Notes under the pieces: model-generated
What the model was told of the DNA's origin: nothing
The model's input: only the letters and a program-made list of their open reading frames with translations
Databases searched by the model: none
Program-made: the position numbers and the translations under genes
Part shown: in pieces, positions 1 to 5,632 of the stretch
Numbering within the stretch: the first letter of the stretch is position 1
Layout of the letters: the number at the start of each line of letters is the position of its first letter
Origin: Candidatus Fischerbacteria bacterium RBG_13_37_8
Lineage (GTDB): Bacteria; Acidobacteriota; HRBIN11; MFGW01
NCBI GenBank assembly: GCA_001780385.1
Contig: MFGW01000218.1
Location: forward strand, 1 to 5,632
Length of the DNA: 5,632 nt
Reading direction: 5' to 3'

Positions 1-26
1 TTATTTATTTTAATAAGTTGAGCGAA

Positions 27-55
27 TATAATATGAATATTAAGGAGCGTTGCTC
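27..55 (+). promoter_or_regulatory. Candidate -10 box and ribosome binding site of the ankyrin gene
   Basis: TATAAT at 27-32 matches the sigma70 -10 consensus exactly, but no convincing -35 box is seen before it and the window begins only 26 bases upstream. Transcription from it would start near 39, just before the Shine-Dalgarno sequence AAGGAG at 42-47. That leaves the ATG at 60 as the usable start. The 12-base gap to the ATG is long, but GAGC (45-48) and GCTC (52-55) can pair around a 3-base loop. Such a stem would overlap the Shine-Dalgarno and might mask it. In AT-rich DNA a TATAAT can arise by chance. Confidence 0.4.
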
Positions 56-59
56 AAAA

Positions 60-1868
60 ATGAAGATTAGATACAATGAATTTGGAAAAGCAGAAAAGCA
101 GTATTTTCCCGCAATACTGTTCTTGGCAATCTTCATGATTTTGATATCCAGTATGCATCTTTCAGCAAATGAAATATTTGATGCTGCACATAAGGGTGAT
201 CTAAACAAGGTTAAGATGTTGCTGGAGAAGCAACCAGGGCTTGTAAATGTAACTAATGATGAGAAAGAAACACCTTTGCATTATGCAGCAGAAAGCGGAG
301 AAATTTCTATGGTAGAATTTTTGATTAGCAAAAATGCAAAGATAAATGCAAAAAATATGGTAAATCAAACACCTTTACTTTATGCAGCTTATTATGGACA
401 TGCAAAAATAGTGAAGCTGCTACTGGAACGAGGCGGAAAGTTTAATTATCAGGATGTATACGGAAGAACACCACTTCATTATGCATCACGAGAAGGCGGC
501 AAGGAAGTTGTTGAATTGCTTATCAATAAGGGAGCAGAAATAAATACGGAGGATATGATTGGACGTACTCCTCTTAATTATGCTATTCTGCGAGATCATG
601 AAGAAATAGCTAATCTGCTCATTCAAGCAGGTGCTATAAAATATTCGAGAAAGGATGAAGATAGAGTTCTCCTGCACATATCGGCCGAATGTGGTTTTGC
701 AGGATTAGTTAAGCTGATGTTAGAGAAAGGTGCTGATATAGATAGCAAAAATTATGATGGGAGTACGCTCCTACATAGTGCTGTGAAAGGCGGACTTATT
801 GATATTGTTAAACTTATGCTTGATAATGGTGCTAATGTTAATAGTCAGGACCATGCAGGAAAAACTCCGCTATATTATGCTATAAGAGAAAATCATAGCG
901 ATATAGCAAAACTACTGTTAGACAATAAAGCGGATCCAAATCGTGCAGATTTTGATGGACGCACTCCATTGCATATTGCTGAGGATTGGGGTTACGATAA
1001 ATTAGCAAAATTACTTATTGAGAGGGGTGCTATTAATATACCTCGAAGAATTTATACAATTACAAATGCTGTCAATAATGGCACTGTATCTTTGCAGGAA
1101 ATAAAAAATCCCGATAAAATGCTTAAAATTACCTATTTGGGAAATGCAGGATTTTTAATATCTTCCGGGACTAAAAACATACTTATTGATGCACCCCAAA
1201 TAAATGCGTGGGGATATGATTTTACACCGAAGAAAGCTATTAAAAAAATATTCGATGCCCAGCCTCCTTTTGAATCTGTTGATCTTTCACTTACTACTTA
1301 TATGAGCCAGGAACATTTTAATGCAGAGTTAACAAATGAACTTATGCGCACTCATAAAGAAACAGTTTTTATTTCCTTAAAAGAGACTATAGATGAAATC
1401 AAGAAAGACAATACAAGAGATTTTCTTGATTACAGAAATCGCGTAAAAAGCATTGAACCATCGTTGAACCTGGTTGTTAATATCAAAGCGAATGGCATTG
1501 ATTTGAAAGCATTTGCTGTTAATTTTGCTAAAGCAGGCGAGCAAGAACGCTTTGCATTATCTTTTCTTTTTAACCTTGATACAAAAAAGATTTTATATCT
1601 TGGAGATATCTCGCCAGATTTAAATCCTGAAAATTATTCTTCACTTCATCTTGAAAATGAAGATATCGATATTGCATTTATGCCAGCATATCTGTTTTCA
1701 AGACCAATTGGTCAAAAATTGATTGAAGAGGATATTAAGCCAAAACGTATTATCGTGATGCATATTTTCCCTCATTATGCAGAAGAGATCATTAGAAATG
1801 TGAAAAAGATGTATCCGGAAGCTATTATTTTTAAAGAAGCCATGGAGAAAAAAGCTTTCGTTAAGTAG
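60..1868 (+). CDS. Exported ankyrin-repeat protein with degenerate metallo-beta-lactamase-fold domain
   Basis: 602 residues from the ATG at 60, which follows AAGGAG. An in-frame TTG at 18 and ATG at 33 lack a Shine-Dalgarno and lie at or before the candidate -10 box. Residues 1-36 look like a signal peptide: a basic start, a hydrophobic stretch at about 16-32, and a possible cleavage after LSA (34-36). Nine ankyrin repeats follow (about 37-330), with recurring G-x-TPLHYA and LL-x-x-GA-x-x-N signatures. Residues 354-602 resemble the metallo-beta-lactamase fold: the ITYLGNAGF strand pair, ILIDA, ILYLGD and VMHIF. The usual HxHxDH metal motif reads Y414-M-S416-Q-E418-H419, so two His are gone and Asp is Glu. 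The middle His motif also seems lost (AVNF). D516 and H568 remain. The domain is probably not a normal two-metal hydrolase. It may be a binding or scaffold module, or use a different metal site. Ankyrin repeats normally bind proteins, here probably in the periplasm or at the membrane. The partner is unknown, and the gene shows no operon link to its neighbours. Confidence 0.88.
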   Translation: MKIRYNEFGKAEKQYFPAILFLAIFMILISSMHLSANEIFDAAHKGDLNKVKMLLEKQPGLVNVTNDEKETPLHYAAESGEISMVEFLISKNAKINAKNMVNQTPLLYAAYYGHAKIVKLLLERGGKFNYQDVYGRTPLHYASREGGKEVVELLINKGAEINTEDMIGRTPLNYAILRDHEEIANLLIQAGAIKYSRKDEDRVLLHISAECGFAGLVKLMLEKGADIDSKNYDGSTLLHSAVKGGLIDIVKLMLDNGANVNSQDHAGKTPLYYAIRENHSDIAKLLLDNKADPNRADFDGRTPLHIAEDWGYDKLAKLLIERGAINIPRRIYTITNAVNNGTVSLQEIKNPDKMLKITYLGNAGFLISSGTKNILIDAPQINAWGYDFTPKKAIKKIFDAQPPFESVDLSLTTYMSQEHFNAELTNELMRTHKETVFISLKETIDEIKKDNTRDFLDYRNRVKSIEPSLNLVVNIKANGIDLKAFAVNFAKAGEQERFALSFLFNLDTKKILYLGDISPDLNPENYSSLHLENEDIDIAFMPAYLFSRPIGQKLIEEDIKPKRIIVMHIFPHYAEEIIRNVKKMYPEAIIFKEAMEKKAFVK

Positions 1869-1875
1869 CTTGAAT

Positions 1876-3309
1876 TTAAAGAGATGATAGAGAGTCCATA
1901 AGGAGTTTAAAGTATTCTCTATTCGGAAAACTGCTTGCTAATAGTCTTGCAACAAAATGGACTGCTTCTTCCATGGAAAGGCAATAATGCATCGTTAGAA
2001 ATTTTTCCCGCAATTTTGTAATTTCATTTTTTACTGCATGATTATTTATAATCACTTCAGCAATGTATTGGGCAAGGATTTTAAAATCGTCTTCCTTCAT
2101 TCCAAACCTGGTCATTTCCTGGACTCCCATTCGAATACCGCTTGCATCAAGAAAACTTTCATCATCCGGCAGTGCCTGGTAGTTTGTAATAATGTTATTA
2201 TCTTCTAAACGCTGTGCTATTTCATTGCCACTTCCATGTTTTCTTACACGGATAATTACCTGGTGAGTTTCTGTATACCCATCTGCTGCATCACCTTCTA
2301 CAATAATCCCGTTATCTTTTAATGCATGGGCGAAAGCTTTGGAATTTTTCTGTATTTGAGTCTGGTAGGCTTCTTTAAAAGCATTCATTTCATAAGTTGC
2401 CATGAGAAGGGCAAGAAGGGTTCCAAGATGGTGATTACTTGTAGATCCTGGAAAAGCCCTCCCTTTGATTTCGATCCATAAATTCGACAGGGGACTTTCT
2501 TTCGTAATACTCGAAGCAATAACACCTCTTTGCGGTCCAAAGAAGGTTTTGTGCGTACTTCCTGTTATGAAATCAGCACCTTCTTTAAAAGGTTCCTGGA
2601 ACACACCATATAATCCGAGTACATGTGCCATATCATACATGATTACTGGACGAGGTTGCCAATCCTTGATGAGATTGGCTACAAACTCAACCGGTTCCTT
2701 ATGCAAGAACATACTTTTTCCAAAAACTATTAATTCTGGTCTTTCTTTGCTAAGCAGGTCAGCTAATTTTGCTGTATCAGTCTTATACATACAATCTTTT
2801 AGAACAGGAAAATTAAGAACCCGTTCTTGTTTTTTCTCCGGATCTTCTTCAACGAAATTAAAGAGAGCACCCATTGGTTGAGAACTAAGATGCCCACCCT
2901 TATTTAATGCATTATTCATAACTAATCTTAATCTTCTGAAGAGTTCACCTTGTTTCCTGTCCCTGTTGATAAATTTCACCATTGCCTTGAATACTACTTC
3001 ATTAGCCATTTGTCCACTTATTGGCCTCGTTTCAATTTTGGGACAATTAAAGTATAAAGCAAGTTCATTGTTCACTTGTTCTTCTACTTCATGAATGAAT
3101 TCGATGCCCTGGTAAAAATAAATTTCCTCTCCCTTCATTGTTCTATGTTCAGCATATCTTCCAGAAACATCACAAATTTCACATATTTTAACAAGATGGC
3201 TCGGTGTAGTCTCAGAGGGTATTAGATTGATACATTCCTGCTGACGCCATTTGTTGTTTTCTTCTATTCTCTTTGCTAAAATTTTTGTCTTTTCTGATAA
3301 TGTAGACAC
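1876..3309 (-). CDS. Divergent serine hydroxymethyltransferase-like PLP enzyme
   Basis: 477 residues with a GTG start at 3309, chosen for the strong GAGGAGG 5 bases upstream. It is a fold-type-I PLP enzyme of the SHMT family, whose classical members move a one-carbon unit between serine/glycine and tetrahydrofolate, and also cleave beta-hydroxy amino acids. By eye against E. coli GlyA the PLP and catalytic residues are kept: S32 and E33 (LIPSE), Y52 and E54 (RYAEH), Y66, H140 (GGH), D226 and H229 (YDMAHVLGL), PLP lysine K254 (STHKT) and carboxylate-binding R393 (SGIR). Differences are GPQRG for the usual GPRGG after the lysine, FPGSTSNHH for FPG-x-QGGP, and Q378 where GlyA has folate-contacting N347. 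It is about 60 residues longer than GlyA, partly through a C-terminal tail (about 445-477). It may therefore be a folate-independent aldolase or transaldolase, or an SHMT with altered cofactor use. It is divergent from the serine-racemase-like gene and ends 7 bp from the ankyrin gene. The fold is certain; the substrate is not. Confidence 0.9.
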   Translation of the reverse strand: MSTLSEKTKILAKRIEENNKWRQQECINLIPSETTPSHLVKICEICDVSGRYAEHRTMKGEEIYFYQGIEFIHEVEEQVNNELALYFNCPKIETRPISGQMANEVVFKAMVKFINRDRKQGELFRRLRLVMNNALNKGGHLSSQPMGALFNFVEEDPEKKQERVLNFPVLKDCMYKTDTAKLADLLSKERPELIVFGKSMFLHKEPVEFVANLIKDWQPRPVIMYDMAHVLGLYGVFQEPFKEGADFITGSTHKTFFGPQRGVIASSITKESPLSNLWIEIKGRAFPGSTSNHHLGTLLALLMATYEMNAFKEAYQTQIQKNSKAFAHALKDNGIIVEGDAADGYTETHQVIIRVRKHGSGNEIAQRLEDNNIITNYQALPDDESFLDASGIRMGVQEMTRFGMKEDDFKILAQYIAEVIINNHAVKNEITKLREKFLTMHYCLSMEEAVHFVARLLASSFPNREYFKLLMDSLSSL

Positions 3310-3314
3310 ATTTG

Positions 3315-3321
3315 CCTCCTC
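3315..3321 (-). promoter_or_regulatory. Strong ribosome binding site deciding a GTG start
   Basis: Read on the minus strand this is GAGGAGG, 5 bases before the GTG at 3309-3307. It fixes the start of the SHMT-like gene. An ATG two bases upstream (3311-3309) overlaps the GTG but is out of frame and stops after 11 codons (TAG at 3278-3276). Confidence 0.8.
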
Positions 3322-3356
3322 GCAATAGAAACAGTAGCTATTCTTAATGATGTGTT

Positions 3357-3385
3357 ATTTTAATTAATAAGAAATAAAATTTCAA
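3357..3385 (-). promoter_or_regulatory. Sigma70-type promoter of the SHMT-like gene
   Basis: On the minus strand a -35 box TTGAAA (3385-3380) and a -10 box TAAAAT (3362-3357) are separated by exactly 17 bases. Each box differs from consensus at one position. The predicted transcript starts near 3350, giving a leader of about 40 bases. An 8-bp palindrome TTAATTAA (3360-3367) overlaps the -10 box and might be an operator, though it could be AT-rich chance. Confidence 0.6.
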
Positions 3386-3423
3386 GCATGGTTTTGGAAT
3401 AAATATGCAGTTTTTCAATTGTT

Positions 3424-3432
3424 TGTTATAAT
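3424..3432 (+). promoter_or_regulatory. Extended -10 promoter of the serine-racemase-like gene
   Basis: TGTTATAAT is a perfect extended -10 element (TGn plus TATAAT), which can work without a good -35 box; the bases at the -35 position (TATGCA, 3404-3409) are poor. The expected transcript start near 3439 gives a leader of about 25 bases. It also excludes the upstream in-frame TTG at 3419 as the translation start. Confidence 0.6.
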
Positions 3433-3451
3433 AGTGAATAAAATATATTTG

Positions 3452-3456
3452 AAGGA
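3452..3456 (+). promoter_or_regulatory. Ribosome binding site fixing the ATG at 3464
   Basis: AAGGA lies 7 bases before the ATG at 3464. No comparable site precedes the alternative TTG at 3419. Confidence 0.75.
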
Positions 3457-3463
3457 AACTACA

Positions 3464-4411
3464 ATGAAAGAATCTTTACCTGGCATTCATGATATAGCTA
3501 AAGCTCATGAAAGAATAAAAACCTATATTAACAGAACACCCGTTATGACCTCTTCTACAATCAACAGGATTGCCCACGCTGAAATATTTTTCAAGTGTGA
3601 AAATTTTCAGAAAGTAGGGGCATTTAAATTTAGAGGAGCATGCAATGCTGTATTTATGTTACAGGAGAATGAACTGAAAAATGGTGTAACAACACACTCT
3701 TCGGGTAATCATGCAGCAGCGTTGTCACTTGCTGCAAAATTAAGAGGTACTAAGGCTTATATTGTTATGCCAGAGACTGCGCCTGAGGTAAAGAAGAAAG
3801 CAGTTGAAGAATATGGAGGGGAAATAATATTTTGCAAGCCAACTTTAGAAGCAAGAGAATCTATGCTTGAAGTTGTAGAAAAAAAAACCAATGCTACGTT
3901 TATACATCCTTATGATAATTATCATGTTATTAGTGGGCAAGGAACAGCAGCGAAGGAATTACTCGAGGAGGTGCCAGACCTGGATATTGTTATAGCTCCT
4001 GTTGGAGGTGGTGGATTGCTCAGTGGTACAGCAATTGCTTCAAAAAATCTAAATAGAAGTGCCTTGGTGTATGGGGCGGAACCCAAAGCCGCTGATGATG
4101 CTTATCGTTCCTTTAAATCCAAAATACTACTACCATCTGATAATCCAGTGACAATTGCTGATGGGCTTCGTACTTCACTGGGATCATTAACTTTTGCCAT
4201 AATTATTAAAAATGTCGATGATATTATTACGGTAAGTGAGAAAGGAATTATTGAAGCAATGAGACTTATCTGGGAGCGCATGAAAATTATTGTCGAACCA
4301 TCTTCAGCAGTGCCACTTGGAGCATTATTAGAGAACATGAATGTTAAAGGGAAGAGAATAGGCATAATACTTTCAGGTGGCAACGTGGAACTTAGCAAAT
4401 TACCCTTCTAA
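3464..4411 (+). CDS. Serine racemase / threo-3-hydroxyaspartate ammonia-lyase family PLP enzyme
   Basis: 315 residues. The protein is fold type II, related to threonine dehydratase, but has no C-terminal ACT regulatory domain, so it is not biosynthetic IlvA. Visible motifs are the PLP lysine K55 in GAFKFRGA, S79-S80-G-N-H83 beside the cofactor, the phosphate-binding glycine loop G181-G184 followed by LLSG, and S304-G-G-N. S80 matches the re-face catalytic serine of eukaryotic serine racemases (human S84), where threonine dehydratases such as TdcB usually have alanine (SAGNH). R131 matches human R135. E206, A210 and D212 (AEPKAADD) match the divalent-metal site E210/A214/D216. The likely reaction is interconversion of L- and D-serine and/or deamination of serine or 3-hydroxyaspartate to pyruvate or oxaloacetate plus ammonia; sequence alone does not separate these. 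It should be a cytoplasmic homodimer. It diverges from the SHMT-like gene, and its stop precedes a palindromic repeat gap. Plain catabolic threonine dehydratase is the less likely alternative. Confidence 0.9.
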   Translation: MKESLPGIHDIAKAHERIKTYINRTPVMTSSTINRIAHAEIFFKCENFQKVGAFKFRGACNAVFMLQENELKNGVTTHSSGNHAAALSLAAKLRGTKAYIVMPETAPEVKKKAVEEYGGEIIFCKPTLEARESMLEVVEKKTNATFIHPYDNYHVISGQGTAAKELLEEVPDLDIVIAPVGGGGLLSGTAIASKNLNRSALVYGAEPKAADDAYRSFKSKILLPSDNPVTIADGLRTSLGSLTFAIIIKNVDDIITVSEKGIIEAMRLIWERMKIIVEPSSAVPLGALLENMNVKGKRIGIILSGGNVELSKLPF

Positions 4412-4418
4412 AAAGTTG

Positions 4419-4440
4419 GGGTGAACCCATGTGTCCGCTC
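4419..4440. repeat. Imperfect palindrome (GGGTGAAC / GTCCGCTC)
   Basis: The arms GGGTGAAC (4419-4426) and GTCCGCTC (4433-4440) flank CCATGT. As RNA they give five Watson-Crick pairs, two G-U pairs and one mismatch. The composition is richer in G+C than the flanking genes. It begins 8 bases after the stop of the serine-racemase-like gene and looks like a decayed dispersed palindromic repeat. I recall similar GGGCGAAC...GTTCGCCC repeats from several bacterial genomes, but could not check. Confidence 0.45.
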
Positions 4441-4441
4441 T

Positions 4442-4457
4442 CAAAGGCACAAAGGCA
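4442..4457. repeat. Perfect tandem duplication of CAAAGGCA
   Basis: Two adjacent identical 8-mers, CAAAGGCA at 4442-4449 and 4450-4457, lie between the two palindromes of the gap. They could be slippage within a dispersed repeat or a scar of an insertion. No function can be assigned. Confidence 0.6.
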
Positions 4458-4460
4458 TAG

Positions 4461-4487
4461 AAAATAGGGACAGTCACCTATTTTTTT
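4461..4487. terminator. REP-like palindrome, candidate bidirectional terminator
   Basis: AAAATAGG (4461-4468) and CCTATTTT (4477-4484) are perfect 8-bp inverted arms around GACAGTCA. The right arm runs on as Ts to 4487. On the opposite strand the stem is likewise followed by TATTTTC. It lies between the convergent genes ending at 4411 and 4474, where a terminator working both ways is expected. The stem is mostly A-T, so its strength is doubtful. GAC and GTC in the centre extend the symmetry with one offset base, like repetitive extragenic palindromes tied to IS200-type (RAYT) transposases. It overlaps the last codons of the CefD-like gene. Confidence 0.5.
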
Positions 4488-5632
4488 CAAGGGCAGTTGC
4501 AAGGTATTCAAACTGCTCTGATGTATTATATATTTGAGCAGATATCCTCAAAAGCCTTTTAGGAGGATAAGGCCAAGATATTATTGGAACTTCAATATTA
4601 TAGCAATTAAATAACCGTGTTTGAAGAGGATCTACATAGTTATGCGGAAATGGTCCGTTCTCATTTCCATCTGAAATTTGAAAAGAGCACATTGATGCAA
4701 TCATATTATCGGGACAGCCGGGTTCGATATTCAGTATTTTACAAAATGCTTTTCTTGCGAAGATAACAAGATCACTATTTCGTTTCATCAGTTGTTCCCA
4801 TCCCCCCGAGAGAAGATTTCCCATAAATTTTATCGATTCTGGCACGCAGAGATATGCGGAGAAATCATTTGTACCGGTCCAATAAAATTCTGATTGAAAC
4901 CTTGAGTAAGGATTCATGGCATGGCTTATATATGCGTGACTAATAGTAGTTGGATGAATGTTTTCCTGTTTATCTGGATGAATGTAAAGAAATGCAGAAC
5001 CTTTCGGGGCACATAACCATTTATGACAATTTCCAACATAATAAGCAGCCCCAATAGTTTCTACTGATAATTTAATGGAACCTGGAGCATGAGCCCCGTC
5101 TATCAGAGTGTCAATGCCGAAAGAGGAGAGTTTTTTCACTATTTGTTCAACAGGAAAGGTAATACCTGTGGGAGAAGTGATATGATCGATTAATGCTATT
5201 TTTGTTTTAGGCGTAATCTTGGCAATGATAGCTTCTACAATTTCTTGCGAATTGTGTATAGGCAAATCTATAGGTGCAATATTTACTTTAGCGCCGGTCT
5301 TTTGTGCAATAAAATGCAGTAGATTCTTGCACGCTGGATATGCATGATTGGTAGTCAGGATATCATCTTCTGCAGTAAAATGAAGTGATTTCAGAACAGC
5401 ATTGATTCCATTGGTCGCATTTGGTATAAATACTATGTTTTCAACATTTACAGAAATGAAATTTGCTAATTCTTGCAGGGCACTATAATATAATTCTTCG
5501 AACTCTCTTAAAAAAAACCGCACTGGCTCTTTTTCCAGCATCGTTCGATAAAAAGCCTGCTTTTCTAATACGGGAATCGGACATGCTCCAAATGAACCAT
5601 GGTTCAGAAATATTATATTTGGTTCCAGTAAC
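4474..5632 (-). CDS. Isopenicillin-N-epimerase (CefD)-like class V PLP enzyme, 5' end beyond window
   Basis: 385 residues are visible and the frame is open to the window edge. The ATG at 5541 is internal, because upstream of it the same frame encodes the family's N-terminal motif NHGSFGACP (visible residues 10-18). Probably only 10-20 residues are missing. It is a fold-type-I enzyme of the class V aminotransferase/NifS superfamily. Evidence is NATNGIN (about 71-77), IDHITSPTG (about 118-126), the cofactor aspartate D178 in LIDGAHAPG, PLP lysine K204 in CHKWLCAPKG (codon 5022-5020), and WTGTNDFSAYL (about 251-261). The group includes CefD, plant L-cysteine desulfhydrase-like proteins and other lyases or epimerases. 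True isopenicillin N epimerisation is unlikely, as no beta-lactam synthesis gene is nearby. Removal of sulfur from cysteine, or epimerisation of another amino acid, is as plausible. The final codons and TGA stop lie inside the palindrome at 4461-4487. Its promoter is outside the window. Confidence 0.88.
   Translation of the reverse strand, partial: LLEPNIIFLNHGSFGACPIPVLEKQAFYRTMLEKEPVRFFLREFEELYYSALQELANFISVNVENIVFIPNATNGINAVLKSLHFTAEDDILTTNHAYPACKNLLHFIAQKTGAKVNIAPIDLPIHNSQEIVEAIIAKITPKTKIALIDHITSPTGITFPVEQIVKKLSSFGIDTLIDGAHAPGSIKLSVETIGAAYYVGNCHKWLCAPKGSAFLYIHPDKQENIHPTTISHAYISHAMNPYSRFQSEFYWTGTNDFSAYLCVPESIKFMGNLLSGGWEQLMKRNSDLVIFARKAFCKILNIEPGCPDNMIASMCSFQISDGNENGPFPHNYVDPLQTRLFNCYNIEVPIISWPYPPKRLLRISAQIYNTSEQFEYLATALEKNR

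Noticed and set aside
18..59. TTG at 18 or ATG at 33 as start of the ankyrin protein
   Set aside because: Neither has a Shine-Dalgarno. The TTG precedes the candidate -10 box and the ATG at 33 directly abuts it. Starting at 60 gives a normal signal peptide after AAGGAG.
5..208. Minus-strand open frame of 67 codons
   Set aside because: It lies antisense to the signal peptide and first ankyrin repeat. Its hydrophobic composition mirrors the opposite strand, and no ribosome binding site or homology is recognisable.
486..677. Minus-strand open frame of 63 codons inside the ankyrin gene
   Set aside because: It is the shadow of a clearly coding frame and resembles no family I recognise.
1852..1871. 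Possible terminator AAGCT / AGCTT between the first two genes
   Set aside because: The stem is 5 bp with a 10-base loop and no following T-run. It lies largely inside the coding end of the ankyrin gene.
2465..2881. Plus-strand open frame of 138 codons inside the SHMT-like gene
   Set aside because: It is antisense to the conserved PLP-site region. The minus-strand frame carries all family motifs and this one carries none.
3419..3463. TTG at 3419 as start of the serine-racemase-like protein
   Set aside because: It lies upstream of the extended -10 promoter and would add 15 residues not typical of the family. ATG 3464 has AAGGA at good spacing.
4102..4398. Minus-strand open frame of 98 codons inside the serine-racemase-like gene
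   Set aside because: It is antisense to conserved enzyme motifs, and the protein it would encode is low in recognisable structure.
4474..5541. CefD-like gene starting at the ATG at 5541
   Set aside because: The frame continues upstream to the window edge and encodes the conserved NHGSFGACP motif, so this ATG is internal and the gene is cut by the edge.
4474..5632. Beta-lactam biosynthesis as the role of the CefD-like gene
   Set aside because: No isopenicillin synthase, NRPS or expandase gene is visible, and this PLP family has many members with other reactions.

Overview
The window is AT-rich, densely coding bacterial DNA with four genes and almost no spare sequence. The export signal on the first protein and the promoter style suggest an environmental, probably Gram-negative bacterium. 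The mix of ankyrin proteins, pyridoxal-phosphate (PLP) enzymes and small palindromic intergenic repeats would fit a planctomycete or anammox-type genome. That placement is a weak inference, because nothing here is a taxonomic marker.

Layout, left to right: (1) 60-1868 (+), an exported protein of nine ankyrin repeats fused to a metallo-beta-lactamase-fold domain that has lost most of its metal ligands; (2) 1876-3309 (-), a serine hydroxymethyltransferase (SHMT)-fold enzyme with an intact PLP site but altered loops elsewhere, meeting gene 1 tail to tail with 7 bp between; (3) a 154-bp divergent promoter region, 3310-3463, with good sigma70-type signals on both strands; (4) 3464-4411 (+), a fold-type-II PLP enzyme of the serine racemase / threo-3-hydroxyaspartate ammonia-lyase group; (5) a 62-bp convergent gap, 4412-4473, packed with two palindromes and a tandem 8-mer, the last palindrome running into the next gene; (6) 4474-5632 (-), an isopenicillin-N-epimerase (CefD)-like class V PLP enzyme, cut at its 5' end by the window edge.

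Genes 2, 3 and 4 are three PLP enzymes from different families, all expected to act on small amino acids such as serine, glycine, hydroxyaspartate or cysteine. Genes 2 and 3 share a divergent promoter region and may be co-regulated. Gene 4 is convergent and may be a separate unit. A joint role in D-amino-acid or hydroxy-amino-acid metabolism is a hypothesis, not shown by the sequence. Gene 1 looks functionally unrelated.

I see no RNA genes, CRISPR array, transposase, phage gene or complete insertion sequence.
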